A stretch of DNA of 64,000 nucleotides from Paenibacillus tyrphae (GCF_027925525.1 NZ_BSDJ01000021.1:50798-114797), one strand, 5' to 3'. Shown: positions 34,743-45,593, counted from the first letter of the stretch. Notes: generated by a model from the letters alone, not told the origin. Translations and numbers: made by a program.

Positions 34743-36362
34743 TTATCCGCGGCGCTTCGGTTGCTTGACCTGCATGGCCTTCGGACGGCGCGTCATGAAA
34801 GAAAGCGGTGCGCGGAGGACGAAGTCCTTCCAATCTTCGAGCCGGTAAGGAGCCGCCGGGCTCAAGTAAGGAATGCCGAAGCTCTTCAGCTTGGCCAAAT
34901 GGCTGCACACCAGCAGGAAGAACAGGATGACCCCGTACAGTCCGAAGATGGCCGCCGAAAACATCGTACCGAAGCGGATGATCCGCAAAGCAATTCCTGC
35001 GCTGTATTGAGGGATGGCGAATGAAGAAATCGCCGTAATGGCAACAACGATGACCATGATGGGGCTGACGATGCCGGCTTGTACCGCCGCTTCTCCGATG
35101 ACGAGGCCGCCGACGATGCCGATAGTCTGACCGATCGGCTTCGGCAAGCGTAAACCGGCCTCACGCAAAATTTCGATCGATACTTCCATGATCAACGCTT
35201 CGATTAACGAAGGAAAGGGCACGCCTTCCCTTGACCCGGCGATGGATACCGCCAACTTGGTAGGAATCAGCCCTTGATGGAACGAGATGAACGAAATGTA
35301 GAGCGCGGGCCCGAGCGTGGAAATCAGCGCTGCGATATAACGCAGCACGCGCACGAGCGTACCCGGAATCCACCGCTCGTAATAATCCTCCGGGGATTGC
35401 AGCAGCATGCTGATGCTTACCGGGACGATCAGCGCAAATGGAGATCCGTCCAGCAGAATTGCGACCCTGCCTTCCATCAGTGCGCTGTTGACCCGATCCG
35501 GCCGTTCCGTATTTTGCACTTGGGGAAATAGCGTAAGATGGTTATCCTCGATAAACTGTTCGATATACCCGGAATCGGGAACGTCGTCCATATCGATCCG
35601 GGCGATGCGCTGGCGGACCTCCTGCACCAAAGCGTCATTGGCAATATCGCTGTTGTAAGCGATCGCTACCGTTCTGGGAGCTTTACGCCCCACCAGCGTG
35701 TAAACGATACATAGCGTGTGACTCCCTCCAAGCTGACGCAGCAGCGCGGTATTATCCGCCAAGCTTTCATTGAAGCTGACGCGCGGCCCCCGGACCAAAG
35801 CTTCCGAGGCCGGTTCGCCGAGACTGCGTTTTTTCTCGTTGCAGGTGGCCAGGACGAAGACGTTCGGACAGCCGTCGATCAAGAGTCCGGCATTGCCTTT
35901 CCATAAGCCAGGCAGCAAATCGCGCAGGTTGCCGGCTTCGCCCAGCTCGCTTACGGGCAAGATCCGATTCCTAATGTGCTGCGGCAGCTCTTCCGCGCAG
36001 CTTGGCATGGCGAAGTCGGACATCAGAGAAGGTAAAACATGCGTATCGATGTAGTTTTTGTCCGCAAGCTCCTTTACCAGAATCAAGGCAGCTTTCGTCC
36101 GCGCCCCACCTATTTCAAACGTACGGACCAATATATCGTCATTGCGGCCTAATCTGTCTTGAAGCTCCGGCAAGTCCTTCTCGAACTTTCCGGTAAAGAC
36201 GTATAGCCGCTCTTCCGAGGCGGGCTTGCTGCTGCTGCGAATCGTCAAAATCGATTTTAGCCAAGCCCCCAGCTTGTATACACCATAGGGCACCACACTG
36301 CACAGGACGGCTTGCAAAATAATTTCCCAATTCATCAAATGAGTCGAAATAAAATTCCGCAT
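34743..36362 (-). CDS. GerA-type spore germination protein
   Basis: A 539-residue GerAA/KA-family subunit. A soluble N-terminal half (about 50-290) precedes a hydrophobic half with five to six transmembrane segments; PDRVNSALMEGRVAILLDGSPFALIVP and the C-terminal FGIPYLSPAAP are diagnostic. The A subunit forms the core of the germinant receptor in the inner spore membrane. It stands alone here; gerB-gerC lie 7 kb downstream on the same strand beyond the TOMM cluster and would complete a receptor. The ATG has a G-rich run 8 nt upstream. The motif shared with gerB lies 12-48 bp upstream of the start. Confidence 0.93.
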   Translation of the reverse strand: MRNFISTHLMNWEIILQAVLCSVVPYGVYKLGAWLKSILTIRSSSKPASEERLYVFTGKFEKDLPELQDRLGRNDDILVRTFEIGGARTKAALILVKELADKNYIDTHVLPSLMSDFAMPSCAEELPQHIRNRILPVSELGEAGNLRDLLPGLWKGNAGLLIDGCPNVFVLATCNEKKRSLGEPASEALVRGPRVSFNESLADNTALLRQLGGSHTLCIVYTLVGRKAPRTVAIAYNSDIANDALVQEVRQRIARIDMDDVPDSGYIEQFIEDNHLTLFPQVQNTERPDRVNSALMEGRVAILLDGSPFALIVPVSISMLLQSPEDYYERWIPGTLVRVLRYIAALISTLGPALYISFISFHQGLIPTKLAVSIAGSREGVPFPSLIEALIMEVSIEILREAGLRLPKPIGQTIGIVGGLVIGEAAVQAGIVSPIMVIVVAITAISSFAIPQYSAGIALRIIRFGTMFSAAIFGLYGVILFFLLVCSHLAKLKSFGIPYLSPAAPYRLEDWKDFVLRAPLSFMTRRPKAMQVKQPKRRG

Positions 36363-36374
36363 GCATGTCGCCCC

Positions 36375-36410
36375 CCATATTATGGTGAGCCAACCGTAAT
36401 TTTGTTATGC
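36375..36410 (-). promoter_or_regulatory. Bipartite motif upstream of gerA, shared with gerB
   Basis: GCATAACA, 15 nt, CACCATAATATGG on the minus strand; identical words and spacing to 27716-27751. Only 12 bp separate it from the gerA ATG, so if CATAATA is a -10 element the leader would be very short. Sporulation-type promoter or regulator site. Confidence 0.65.
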
Positions 36411-36430
36411 GGGATCGACGGTTGCAAAAC

Positions 36431-36464
36431 AAAAAATCCACCTATGTTCCCATAGATGGATTTC
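36431..36464 (-). terminator. Intrinsic terminator of glutamate dehydrogenase gene
   Basis: AAATCCATCTAT pairs with an ATAGGTGGATTT arm (one wobble), followed on the minus strand by TTTTTTGTTTT. It lies 22 bp after the stop at 36487. Confidence 0.88.
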
Positions 36465-36486
36465 TGCCGTTTGCTTCTATATAAGC

Positions 36487-37785
36487 TTATACCCAGCCTC
36501 TCCACTTGATGGCCTCGGCCATCCGCTTCAGCCCTACGATGTAGGCAGCCAATCGCATGTCCACTTTTTTGTCCGTCGAGGTCCGGTATACATTGTGGAA
36601 GGAGGTCGTCAATATTTTTTCCAGTTTGTCTTGAACTTCTTCTTCCGACCAGTAGTAGCCTTGGTTGTTTTGCACCCATTCGAAATAGGAGACAACCACC
36701 CCGCCGGCGCTGGCCAGCACGTCGGGAACGAGCAGAATGCCGCGGTTCGTCAAAATTTCAGTCGCCTTGAGCGTCGTCGGTCCATTCGCCGCTTCGACTA
36801 CGATGCGGGCCTTGATGTCCGGCGCATTCTCTTCCGTAAGCTGGTTTTCGATGGCTGCCGGAACCAGAATGTCGCATTCTTGGACAAGCAGCTCTTTATT
36901 TGTAATTTGCTGACTTTTAAAATAAGGCGTGACTGTGCCGAACGAATCCCGCTTGTCCAGCAGCGTCGGGATATCGAGGCCCTCCGGATCATACAAAGCC
37001 CCGTAAGCATCGGAGATGCCCACGACCTTCGCTCCCGCTTCATGCAGGAATTGAGCGAGGAAGCTGCCTGCGTTTCCGAAGCCTTGAATGATAATGCGGG
37101 AGCCCGGAATTTCGATGCCTGCGATTTTGGCAGCCTCTTTCATGACGATCGTTACACCGAGCGCAGTCGAGGACTCTCTGCCCGCGGAGCCGCCCAGTAC
37201 AAGCGGCTTGCCGGTAATAAAGCCCGGCGAATCGAATTCGCGGATACGGCTGTATTCGTCCATCATCCAAGCCATAACTTGCGAGTTCGTGAACACGTCC
37301 GGCGCAGGAATGTCTTTGGTCGGGCCGACCAATTGGCTGATGGCGCGCACATAGCCGCGGCTCAAGCGCTCCAGCTCGCGGAAGGACATCGAGCGCGGAT
37401 CGCATTGAATACCGCCCTTACCGCCTCCGTACGGCAGCCCCGTAATGCCGCATTTGATGCTCATCCACATGGACAACGCTTTGACTTCCTCTTCCGTCAC
37501 GTCGGGATGGAAGCGAACGCCGCCTTTGGTCGGGCCGACCGCATCGTTATGCTGAGCACGGTAGCCTGTAAATACTTTAATCGAGTCGTCGTCCATGCGA
37601 ACCGGAATGCGCACCGTCAGCAGTCGAAGCGGCTCCTTCAACAAGTCGTATACATCGTCCTTATACCCCATTCGATCGAGAGCGGTACGGATGACGTCCT
37701 GCGTTCTTTCAAACAAGTTGAGCTTCTCTTGCGCTTGCGTAGGTTCATTCTTATCGTTCTGTTCGTTTTTTACGATCAAGGACAC
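36487..37785 (-). CDS. NAD(P)-dependent glutamate dehydrogenase (GudB/RocG type)
   Basis: A Glu/Leu/Phe/Val dehydrogenase of 432 residues that interconverts glutamate and 2-oxoglutarate plus ammonia. The catalytic region (GGVRFHPDVTEEEVKALSMWMSIKCG, then GLPYGGGKGG with the catalytic Lys) and the Rossmann glycine motif QGFGNAGSF are intact. I prefer the GTG at 37785, with GGGGG 8 nt upstream, giving nearly the length of B. subtilis GudB; the longer frame from 37884 would start in a region that looks like promoter. A 14-bp palindrome lies about 105 bp upstream. It is monocistronic; cofactor preference was not judged. Confidence 0.93.
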   Translation of the reverse strand: MSLIVKNEQNDKNEPTQAQEKLNLFERTQDVIRTALDRMGYKDDVYDLLKEPLRLLTVRIPVRMDDDSIKVFTGYRAQHNDAVGPTKGGVRFHPDVTEEEVKALSMWMSIKCGITGLPYGGGKGGIQCDPRSMSFRELERLSRGYVRAISQLVGPTKDIPAPDVFTNSQVMAWMMDEYSRIREFDSPGFITGKPLVLGGSAGRESSTALGVTIVMKEAAKIAGIEIPGSRIIIQGFGNAGSFLAQFLHEAGAKVVGISDAYGALYDPEGLDIPTLLDKRDSFGTVTPYFKSQQITNKELLVQECDILVPAAIENQLTEENAPDIKARIVVEAANGPTTLKATEILTNRGILLVPDVLASAGGVVVSYFEWVQNNQGYYWSEEEVQDKLEKILTTSFHNVYRTSTDKKVDMRLAAYIVGLKRMAEAIKWRGWV

Positions 37786-37890
37786 GTGGACTTCCCCCAT
37801 GTTGTTATTATTGGTTAGGTGTGGGCATGACTGATCGGATATCAGGTCTTGCCCAACATTTACCCTCAATAAGGTATAACACAAAAAGAA

Positions 37891-37904
37891 ATATTGTACA
37901 ATAT
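37891..37904. promoter_or_regulatory. 14-bp palindrome in the gudB/maa intergenic region
   Basis: ATATTGTACAATAT is a perfect palindrome in the 314-bp gap between divergent genes (37786-38099). The gap is AT-rich, shows several TATAAT-like stretches for both directions and no gene. The palindrome may be an operator for either gene. Confidence 0.5.
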
Positions 37905-38099
37905 ATAAATATTTATAGCCTGATATTCAATGAATAGTTTCCTTTATTGTGTTATTTTATCACCTCATAGGACTCATTCTGCGAAAAAAACGGGATGAGG
38001 ACATGCCTCGTTTCTTTTTATAATTATATATCTATATGATAAGATTCTATTGAATTCTACATCTTGGAATTCTTTTATTTTGGTTAGGGAGACGGAGAA

Positions 38100-38654
38100 A
38101 TGAAAACAGAAAAAGAAAAGATGCTGAATGGCGAACTGTATCTTCCGGCTGACCCGGAATTGCTGCAAGAACGGGCAAATGCAAGAAGACTCACCAGATT
38201 ATACAATCAGACCTTAGAAACGGAAGAAAGCACTCGGACGGAACTATTAAAAGAATTGTTCGGTTCAACTGGAGAAAGTATATACATAGAACCGACTTTG
38301 CGCTGTGATTATGGTTACAACATTCATGTCGGCGAAAATTTTTATGCAAATTTCGATTGCGTCTTCCTGGATGTATGCGAAATCCGGATAGGGGATAACT
38401 GCTTCATGGCTCCAGGCGTACACATTTATACAGCTACGCATCCGCTGGATCCGAACGAAAGAAATTCGGGGGTTGAATACGGGAAACCCGTAAAAATCGG
38501 CAACAATGTATGGATTGGCGGGAGAGCCGTCATCAACCCCGGGCTGACAATCGGTGATAACGTCGTTATTGCTTCCGGCGCAGTGGTAACAAAAGATGTG
38601 CCCGATAACGTGGTTGTAGGCGGAAATCCCGCAAAAATCATTAAACAAATATAA
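38100..38654 (+). CDS. Maltose O-acetyltransferase-like hexapeptide enzyme
   Basis: A 184-residue acyltransferase of the LacA/Maa/NodL group. An N-terminal helical Mac domain ([21 protein letters not shown]) precedes a left-handed beta-helix built of hexapeptide repeats ([39 protein letters not shown]). The acceptor-site loop with [10 protein letters not shown] contains the catalytic His. It acetylates sugars such as maltose or glucose with acetyl-CoA. GGAG lies 7-9 nt before the ATG. Divergent from the glutamate dehydrogenase gene. GC content drops toward the next segment. Confidence 0.92.
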   Translation: MKTEKEKMLNGELYLPADPELLQERANARRLTRLYNQTLETEESTRTELLKELFGSTGESIYIEPTLRCDYGYNIHVGENFYANFDCVFLDVCEIRIGDNCFMAPGVHIYTATHPLDPNERNSGVEYGKPVKIGNNVWIGGRAVINPGLTIGDNVVIASGAVVTKDVPDNVVVGGNPAKIIKQI

Positions 38655-38673
38655 CTTATTATTACAAAATATA

Positions 38674-39639
38674 GGCTATGTTTTAAATAATGTTGACATT
38701 ATAACTTTTAAAGGAAGCCATTTTGACTTCCCTTAATTCGCTTTTAAAGAAGGTTATACATCAACCATTTTCTAGTATCATTTAACGTATATATGGTTTT
38801 TTAGCCATTGTCTGAAATACTGCAACTGTTCCTGAGTATGGAAATAGTGTTCTCCATTCTCCATTACTTGCAAATTACAGTTAAAGCGTTTAGCAAATTC
38901 AGATACAATGTCAAACTCACATAAGTTATCTCCTGAACCATAGAGAATTGAAGTCGGATTATTCCAAGCAACAATAGGATGTTCTTTCACATAACAGTAG
39001 TAATCCCAATAGAGAGTTTGCCCAATAGGTGTAGAAATTTCTTTCTCTATTTTTAGTCTACTCTCACTTACGTTAAACCATGTCATCATATTATTTATTA
39101 TACGTTCCATATTTACCACGGGAGAGAGAAACAAACACTGATTCAATGGCTCATGGCAATATTCTAATAGACTGAAATATGCTCCCATGCTACAAGCAAA
39201 AATGCTTATATTATTTGATAACGATTTTGCATATGTCATAATTTTATTAAGGTCTTGAACACAGTTTTGAACTGTACAAAGATAAGTATCATCTTTACGT
39301 TCACCATGTTGAGGCAAATCAAAACTAAGAACTTGATAACCTACTGCTGTTGCTTCTTCTGCAAATACAATAATCGAGTCATCTGCCTTATTTGACATGT
39401 TACCGTGCACAACGATAAATAACTTATCTGATTTGTCCCCCCACAAAATTGCTGGAATATTTTCTATCTTTAAATTATGTCTTATCATTACATCTATCCT
39501 CCAACTTCTTGTGTTACTTGACCTATCTGTGTACCTAATACAAACAGTTCTTCTAAAATAAGAAGGTAACCGTTCTTAAGATACTGATAATTTTTGAATA
39601 TCTGAAATTAACGAAAACACTTGCATTTAAAACATAGCC
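38674..39639. mobile_element. Candidate transposase-less cassette bounded by 15-bp inverted repeats
   Basis: GGCTATGTTTTAAAT (38674-38688) and its exact reverse complement ATTTAAAACATAGCC (39625-39639) bound a 966-bp, distinctly AT-rich segment holding one alpha/beta hydrolase gene. The flanking octamers aaaatata and aaataata agree at 6 of 8 positions, which could be a decayed 8-bp target duplication but may be chance in AT-rich DNA. No transposase frame is present. GGCTATGT-type ends are reminiscent of IS1595-group elements; this is a recollection, not a match. Confidence 0.5.
38778..39488 (-). CDS. Alpha/beta hydrolase in AT-rich island
   Basis: A 236-residue serine hydrolase-like protein. 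The oxyanion segment FIVVHGN (residues 24-30), a nucleophile elbow ACSMGA (Ser at about 101), an acid in YGSGDNLCEFD and the His in ENGEHYFHT give a complete triad. There is no signal peptide. Substrate unknown. Codon use is markedly AT-rich compared with its neighbours, which suggests transfer, and the gene lies between two 15-bp inverted repeats. GGAGG precedes the ATG by 9 nt. A modest GGAAG/CTTCC hairpin at 38708-38735 may terminate it. Confidence 0.82.
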   Translation of the reverse strand: MIRHNLKIENIPAILWGDKSDKLFIVVHGNMSNKADDSIIVFAEEATAVGYQVLSFDLPQHGERKDDTYLCTVQNCVQDLNKIMTYAKSLSNNISIFACSMGAYFSLLEYCHEPLNQCLFLSPVVNMERIINNMMTWFNVSESRLKIEKEISTPIGQTLYWDYYCYVKEHPIVAWNNPTSILYGSGDNLCEFDIVSEFAKRFNCNLQVMENGEHYFHTQEQLQYFRQWLKNHIYVK

Positions 39640-39648
39640 AAATAATAA

Positions 39649-39689
39649 AAGGAGATATCCAAAAGACACATGTCTTAGCATATCTCCTT
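39649..39689 (-). terminator. Intrinsic terminator of the GNAT gene at 39711
   Basis: AAGGAGATAT and ATATCTCCTT form a 10-bp stem around an inner AAGAC/GTCTT stem; a T-rich run follows on the minus strand. It lies 21 bp after the stop codon. Confidence 0.88.
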
Positions 39690-39710
39690 AAGGCATTGCA
39701 AAAATCGGTG

Positions 39711-40241
39711 TTACAAAAGAGCGGCTTCTTTCAAATGAATCCGGTAACTCTTCACAAGCGTATCGCCATTGCGCATATCCTTGTCGAAGGCGCGCTCGAA
39801 GCCTAAGCGCTCATACAACCGAACCGCAGACTCCATCATGTCCGACGTATGTAAATGCAGCGTAGCCGCCCCTAAGGCGAGGGAGCGTCTGGCGCTTTCT
39901 TGAATTAGCAGCGTCGCAATTCCCCGGCCCCGCACGGCTGGCGAAACGGACAGAAAGCGGATGATCGGCGATTGAATCCCAAGCTCCGGCATGCCGTAAG
40001 CGGCTTCGGAGGACAAGAACAGCTGCACGCTGCCCACCACCTTCCCCGCGCACTCGGCAACAAGCCGGGCTGCAGGATTGTCTCCGTCGACGGAGGCCCG
40101 GATCGACTCCCGGTAAGGCTCCCACCGGGCAGAAGGCAGCACCGTCCGGTACTGCTCATAAGCCTCCAGCATGACCTCGAGAATCGCTTCCCGGTCATGC
40201 TCCGTTGCATCGCGAATCCGAATTTCATCCGATTTCCCCAT
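39711..40241 (-). CDS. GNAT family N-acetyltransferase
   Basis: A single-domain GNAT of 176 residues from the preferred ATG (GGTGGGG just upstream; in-frame GTG and ATG codons to 40280 would add up to 13 residues). The acetyl-CoA loop is VRGRGIATLLIQE (about 102-114) and the C-terminal AVRLYERLGFERAF is characteristic. The substrate is unknown. It stands alone with its own terminator. Confidence 0.85.
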   Translation of the reverse strand: MGKSDEIRIRDATEHDREAILEVMLEAYEQYRTVLPSARWEPYRESIRASVDGDNPAARLVAECAGKVVGSVQLFLSSEAAYGMPELGIQSPIIRFLSVSPAVRGRGIATLLIQESARRSLALGAATLHLHTSDMMESAVRLYERLGFERAFDKDMRNGDTLVKSYRIHLKEAALL

Positions 40242-40413
40242 AGCACCCCACCCGTTTTCCTTAAGCTTCATCCGATGCACCGGTTTACAGTGGATTAATC
40301 CTAACTAAACACATCGGATATAACATGTTTGTTTCTCACTGTATCATCGGGTGGTGATTGCCGTCAAGGTACCGGTCCATTGACATTTTCAATCGAAAAA
40401 TAGAAAAGTTCGA

Positions 40414-41064
40414 TCATTCCGACTGCCGATTTCCCCACGTCTCGTGATAGATGAGGTCCTGCAAGGAGCGGCGCTTCTCCCATTGAGCCGTCTCTAGGAT
40501 CGGCTTCTCCGGGTAGTTCTCCGTATACCCGACCGACAGCAGCGCGATCGGCTCGATATGCGGCGGGATGCCCAGAATTTCGCGCACGTCGTTTTTCTTA
40601 TAAAAGCTTACCCATCCCATAGCAAGCCCTTCCACACAGGCGGCCAGCCACATATTCTGGATCGCACAGGCGACGGACAGCATGTCGGTCTCGGGAATGG
40701 AATTGCGGCCGAGCACATGGGCACCTCCCCGGGTGGGATCGCATGTGATGCAAATCGTCAGCGGCGCTTGCTTCAGCCCTTCCACCTTGAGGCTCAAGAA
40801 CTGGTCCTGACGCTGGCCTTCGTAATGGATCGCCAGCGCCCTTCTTTCCTTGTCCGCGGCCCAGGCCAGCTTTTCTTTCAGCGGCTCCGAAGTCACCAAT
40901 ATAAAGTTCCAAGGCTGCATGAAGCCGACGGACGGCGCATGGTGGCCGGCGTGAAGCACGTTCGTCACCGCTTCCTCCGGAATCGGGTCCGGCAGGAAGG
41001 AACGGACATCCCTTCTCGTATAGATGACCTTATATAACGCTTCCTTTTCCTGCTCCGTAAACAT
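40414..41064 (-). CDS. bluB: 5,6-dimethylbenzimidazole synthase BluB
   Basis: A 216-residue nitroreductase-fold enzyme that uses O2 to fragment reduced FMN into 5,6-dimethylbenzimidazole, the lower ligand of cobalamin. BluB-specific stretches are present: RRDVRSFLPDP, HAPSVGFMQPWNFI, APLTICITCDPTRGG and the C-terminal LIYHETWG. It lies 19 bp after thiC without a terminator, so it should be expressed from the TPP-riboswitch-controlled transcript. No other cobalamin gene is in the window. A general nitroreductase is less likely given the CDPTRGG motif. Confidence 0.9.
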   Translation of the reverse strand: MFTEQEKEALYKVIYTRRDVRSFLPDPIPEEAVTNVLHAGHHAPSVGFMQPWNFILVTSEPLKEKLAWAADKERRALAIHYEGQRQDQFLSLKVEGLKQAPLTICITCDPTRGGAHVLGRNSIPETDMLSVACAIQNMWLAACVEGLAMGWVSFYKKNDVREILGIPPHIEPIALLSVGYTENYPEKPILETAQWEKRRSLQDLIYHETWGNRQSE

Positions 41065-41083
41065 ACGATCCCTCCCAGGGCGT

Positions 41084-43060
<1,977 letters not shown>

Positions 43061-43128
43061 GCATATGAAGTTGTCAGTACAAGAATAACCCGGACTCCGC
43101 CAAAAATCAACAGCCATCGTAAATTTTT

Positions 43129-43998
43129 CTAAAATGCCGGAACGACCGCAACGCCGTATTTGTCTTCGATAAACTTCTTCACTTCCGGCGTGGTCAAAGC
43201 GGCGTCGAGCTTCTTCACTTCGTCCCGCGTCTCGTCTCCCTTGCGCACGACGATGACATTGGCGTAAGGGGATTTCGAATCTTCCCGGAACAAGGCCGAT
43301 TTCGGATCGATTTTGGCTTCCAGCACGAGGTTCGTATTAATAATCGCGCCTTCCAGATCGGGAAGCGACCGGGGTAGGGTTGCCGAGTCGGCCTCGACGA
43401 ACTTCAGCTTTTTCGGATTGTCCGCGATGTCCTTGGGCGTCGCTTCATACGTCGTCAGGCCGTCCTTGAGCTTGATCAGCCCTTGCTGCTGCAGCAGCAC
43501 CAGCGCGCGGTATTCGTTGGACGGGTTGTTCGGAATGCCGATCCGCGCCCCTTCCTTAATCTCGTCCTTCGATTTCAGCTTGCTCGAATAGAAGGCGATC
43601 GGCTCCACGTGAACCTTGGTTGTGACGGCAAAATCATAGCCCTTCTCACCCTTGACCGAATCCAGATAAGGAACGTGCTGGAAGTAGTTCGCGTCGATCT
43701 GCTTGTCTTTCAGCGCAGGGTTCAACTGCCCTTCGTCGTCATAGACGACCACTTCGAGGTTGACCCCCTGCTCCTTCAGCTTCGGCTTGACGAAGTTTAG
43801 AATTTCCGCATGCGGCACGGCGGCCGCCCCGATTTTTAGCGTCGCTTCTTTCGCCGGCTTGGCCGTGCTAGCTGCACTGCCTTGCGCCGCGGACTTCGTG
43901 TCCGGGGCCTGTGCGGTGCCGCCCGAGGCGCAGCCCGAAACGATAGCCCCGAAAATAATCAAGATGGATGCGAGAGAGAAAATTCCTTTTTTACCCAT
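43129..43998 (-). CDS. metQ: Methionine ABC transporter substrate-binding lipoprotein MetQ
   Basis: A 289-residue NlpA-family lipoprotein with lipobox VSGC (Cys23). The family pattern LKIGAAAVPHAEILNFVKP and the DANYFQHVPYLD and AVTTKVHVEPIAFYSSK segments mark it as a D/L-methionine binder. It is the last gene of metN-metI-metQ and delivers methionine to the MetI permease. The gap to metI is 69 bp. No clear terminator follows before the TPP riboswitch region. Confidence 0.93.
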   Translation of the reverse strand: MGKKGIFSLASILIIFGAIVSGCASGGTAQAPDTKSAAQGSAASTAKPAKEATLKIGAAAVPHAEILNFVKPKLKEQGVNLEVVVYDDEGQLNPALKDKQIDANYFQHVPYLDSVKGEKGYDFAVTTKVHVEPIAFYSSKLKSKDEIKEGARIGIPNNPSNEYRALVLLQQQGLIKLKDGLTTYEATPKDIADNPKKLKFVEADSATLPRSLPDLEGAIINTNLVLEAKIDPKSALFREDSKSPYANVIVVRKGDETRDEVKKLDAALTTPEVKKFIEDKYGVAVVPAF

Positions 43999-44067
43999 AC
44001 CTACGCCTACTTTCTATAATTAAAATGATGAAAATCCGCCGTTCCTTCACATAATGTAACGCTGTGT

Positions 44068-44736
44068 TCAATCCGGCTTATACCGCTTCTTGTCGATCGA
44101 TTTGGCAATGTAGTCGCCCGACCATTGAATGAGCTGGACCAATACGATGATGAGTAGCACGGTTGCGATCAAGACGTCCTCGCGAAACCTCTGGTACCCG
44201 AAGCGGATGGCCAGGCTGCCCAGACCGCCCGCCCCGATCGCGCCGGCCACGGCGGTGAATTCCGTAATCGCAATGATCGCTATTGTCATCGCGCGGACAA
44301 GCGCCGGCAGCGCTTCGGGAATGAGCACTCTGAAAATAATCGTCAACGGCGAGGCGCCGACCGCTTTGGCGGCCTCAATCTTGCCCGCGCTCACTTCCTT
44401 GAGCGAATTTTCGATCACCCGTCCCAGGAAGGGCGCCGCGCCGATCGAAAGCGACACGATGGCAGCTGTCGGACCGAGCGAGGTGCCGACGATCAACCGT
44501 GAGAGAGGCAGCAGCAAAATGATCAGAATAATGAAAGGCAGCGAACGGACGCTGTTGATGACCGCACCGATGATTTTATGCAGTAGCGGCGCTTCCAGGA
44601 TTCCGCCCTTCTCCGTCACGACAAGTGTAATGCCCAGCGCAATGCCGAGCACGAGCGCGAAAACGGAAGACCAGAGCACCATGTAGACCGTCTCGCCAAG
44701 TCCCTGCAGCAGCAGCTCGATCAGATCGTCTCTCAT
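44068..44736 (-). CDS. metI: Methionine ABC transporter permease MetI
   Basis: A 222-residue inner-membrane permease with five predicted transmembrane helices. The EAA loop around [21 protein letters not shown] is typical of MetI. The ATG at 44736 overlaps the end of metN by 4 nt; the longer in-frame extension into metN is a reading artefact. It forms the channel for methionine uptake with MetN and MetQ. Confidence 0.94.
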   Translation of the reverse strand: MRDDLIELLLQGLGETVYMVLWSSVFALVLGIALGITLVVTEKGGILEAPLLHKIIGAVINSVRSLPFIILIILLLPLSRLIVGTSLGPTAAIVSLSIGAAPFLGRVIENSLKEVSAGKIEAAKAVGASPLTIIFRVLIPEALPALVRAMTIAIIAITEFTAVAGAIGAGGLGSLAIRFGYQRFREDVLIATVLLIIVLVQLIQWSGDYIAKSIDKKRYKPD

Positions 44737-45518
44737 ATTCCCGCTCCCACTCCTTCCATCACATATCGGCTGTCGCGGTAATGCTCCAGAATGCGGACGA
44801 ATCGCCGCGCCGTATCGCTCTCGGGATTCAGGAACAGCTTGTCGACCGGCCCGGTCTCGACGATGCGGCCGCTCTCGATCACCGCCATGGTGCGGCAAAT
44901 ATGCTGCAGCACGTCGAGCTCATGCGTGATCAGGACGACGGTCAGCTTCAGTTGGCGGTTAATGTCCCTCAGCAGCTCCAGAATAGAGTAGGTCGTCTGC
45001 GGATCGAGCGCCGACGTCGCTTCGTCGCTGAGCAGCACGTCGGGCTCGTTCACAAGCGCTCTTGCGATGCCGACCCGCTGCTTCTGGCCGCCGCTGAGCT
45101 GCGACGGATAGGCGTTCTCTTTATCGCCAAGGCCGACAAGGTCGAGAATTTCGCGGACGCGCCCGCGTATGTACGCTTTCGGATGCCCGGCGACCTGCAG
45201 AGGAAACGCGACGTTCTGGTACACCGTCTTCGCATCCAGCAGATTAAACTGTTGAAAAATCATTCCGATTTTTTGCCGCGCTAGCCGCAGCTCCTTCCCG
45301 TTCAAATCCGTAATGACCGTGCCCTCGATCTCGATACTGCCGGAATCCGGCTCCTCCAGCCGGTTGAGGCAGCGGATCAACGTTGACTTGCCCGCGCCGC
45401 TGAAGCCGATAATGCCGAAGATATCCCCCTTTTCGATCTGCAAGCTGACGTTCTGAAGTGCAGGAAATGCGCCTGACGACGTTTTGTACGATTTGCTAAG
45501 ATTGCGAATGACGATCAT
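44733..45518 (-). CDS. metN: Methionine ABC transporter ATPase MetN, short form without NIL domain
   Basis: A 261-residue ABC ATPase with Walker [11 protein letters not shown]-loop, signature [15 protein letters not shown] and Walker [14 protein letters not shown]. It is about 80 residues shorter than common MetN, because it ends soon after the ATPase domain ([16 protein letters not shown]) and has no room for the NIL/C2 domain that binds methionine and inhibits transport. The stop falls in the overlap with metI, so this is not an assembly break. AGGTGAAGGA precedes the ATG at 45518. Feedback control by internal methionine is probably absent or moved elsewhere. Confidence 0.92.
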   Translation of the reverse strand: MIVIRNLSKSYKTSSGAFPALQNVSLQIEKGDIFGIIGFSGAGKSTLIRCLNRLEEPDSGSIEIEGTVITDLNGKELRLARQKIGMIFQQFNLLDAKTVYQNVAFPLQVAGHPKAYIRGRVREILDLVGLGDKENAYPSQLSGGQKQRVGIARALVNEPDVLLSDEATSALDPQTTYSILELLRDINRQLKLTVVLITHELDVLQHICRTMAVIESGRIVETGPVDKLFLNPESDTARRFVRILEHYRDSRYVMEGVGAGI

Positions 45519-45540
45519 TCCTTCACCTGCTTTTCGGGAT

Positions 45541-45593
45541 AAAAATAAAAAAACCAAGCGTCGCCCCGCAGCCATAGCTCGGGGAAAGCTTAG
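45541..45593 (-). terminator. Terminator-like hairpin in the metN leader (possible attenuator)
   Basis: CTAAGC...CCCCG and CGGGG...GCTTGG form a stem followed on the minus strand by TTTTTTTATTTTT, 23 bp before the metN start and downstream of the predicted promoter. It therefore lies inside the leader. I see no S-box, T-box or other known aptamer in the roughly 70 nt before it. Confidence 0.7.
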
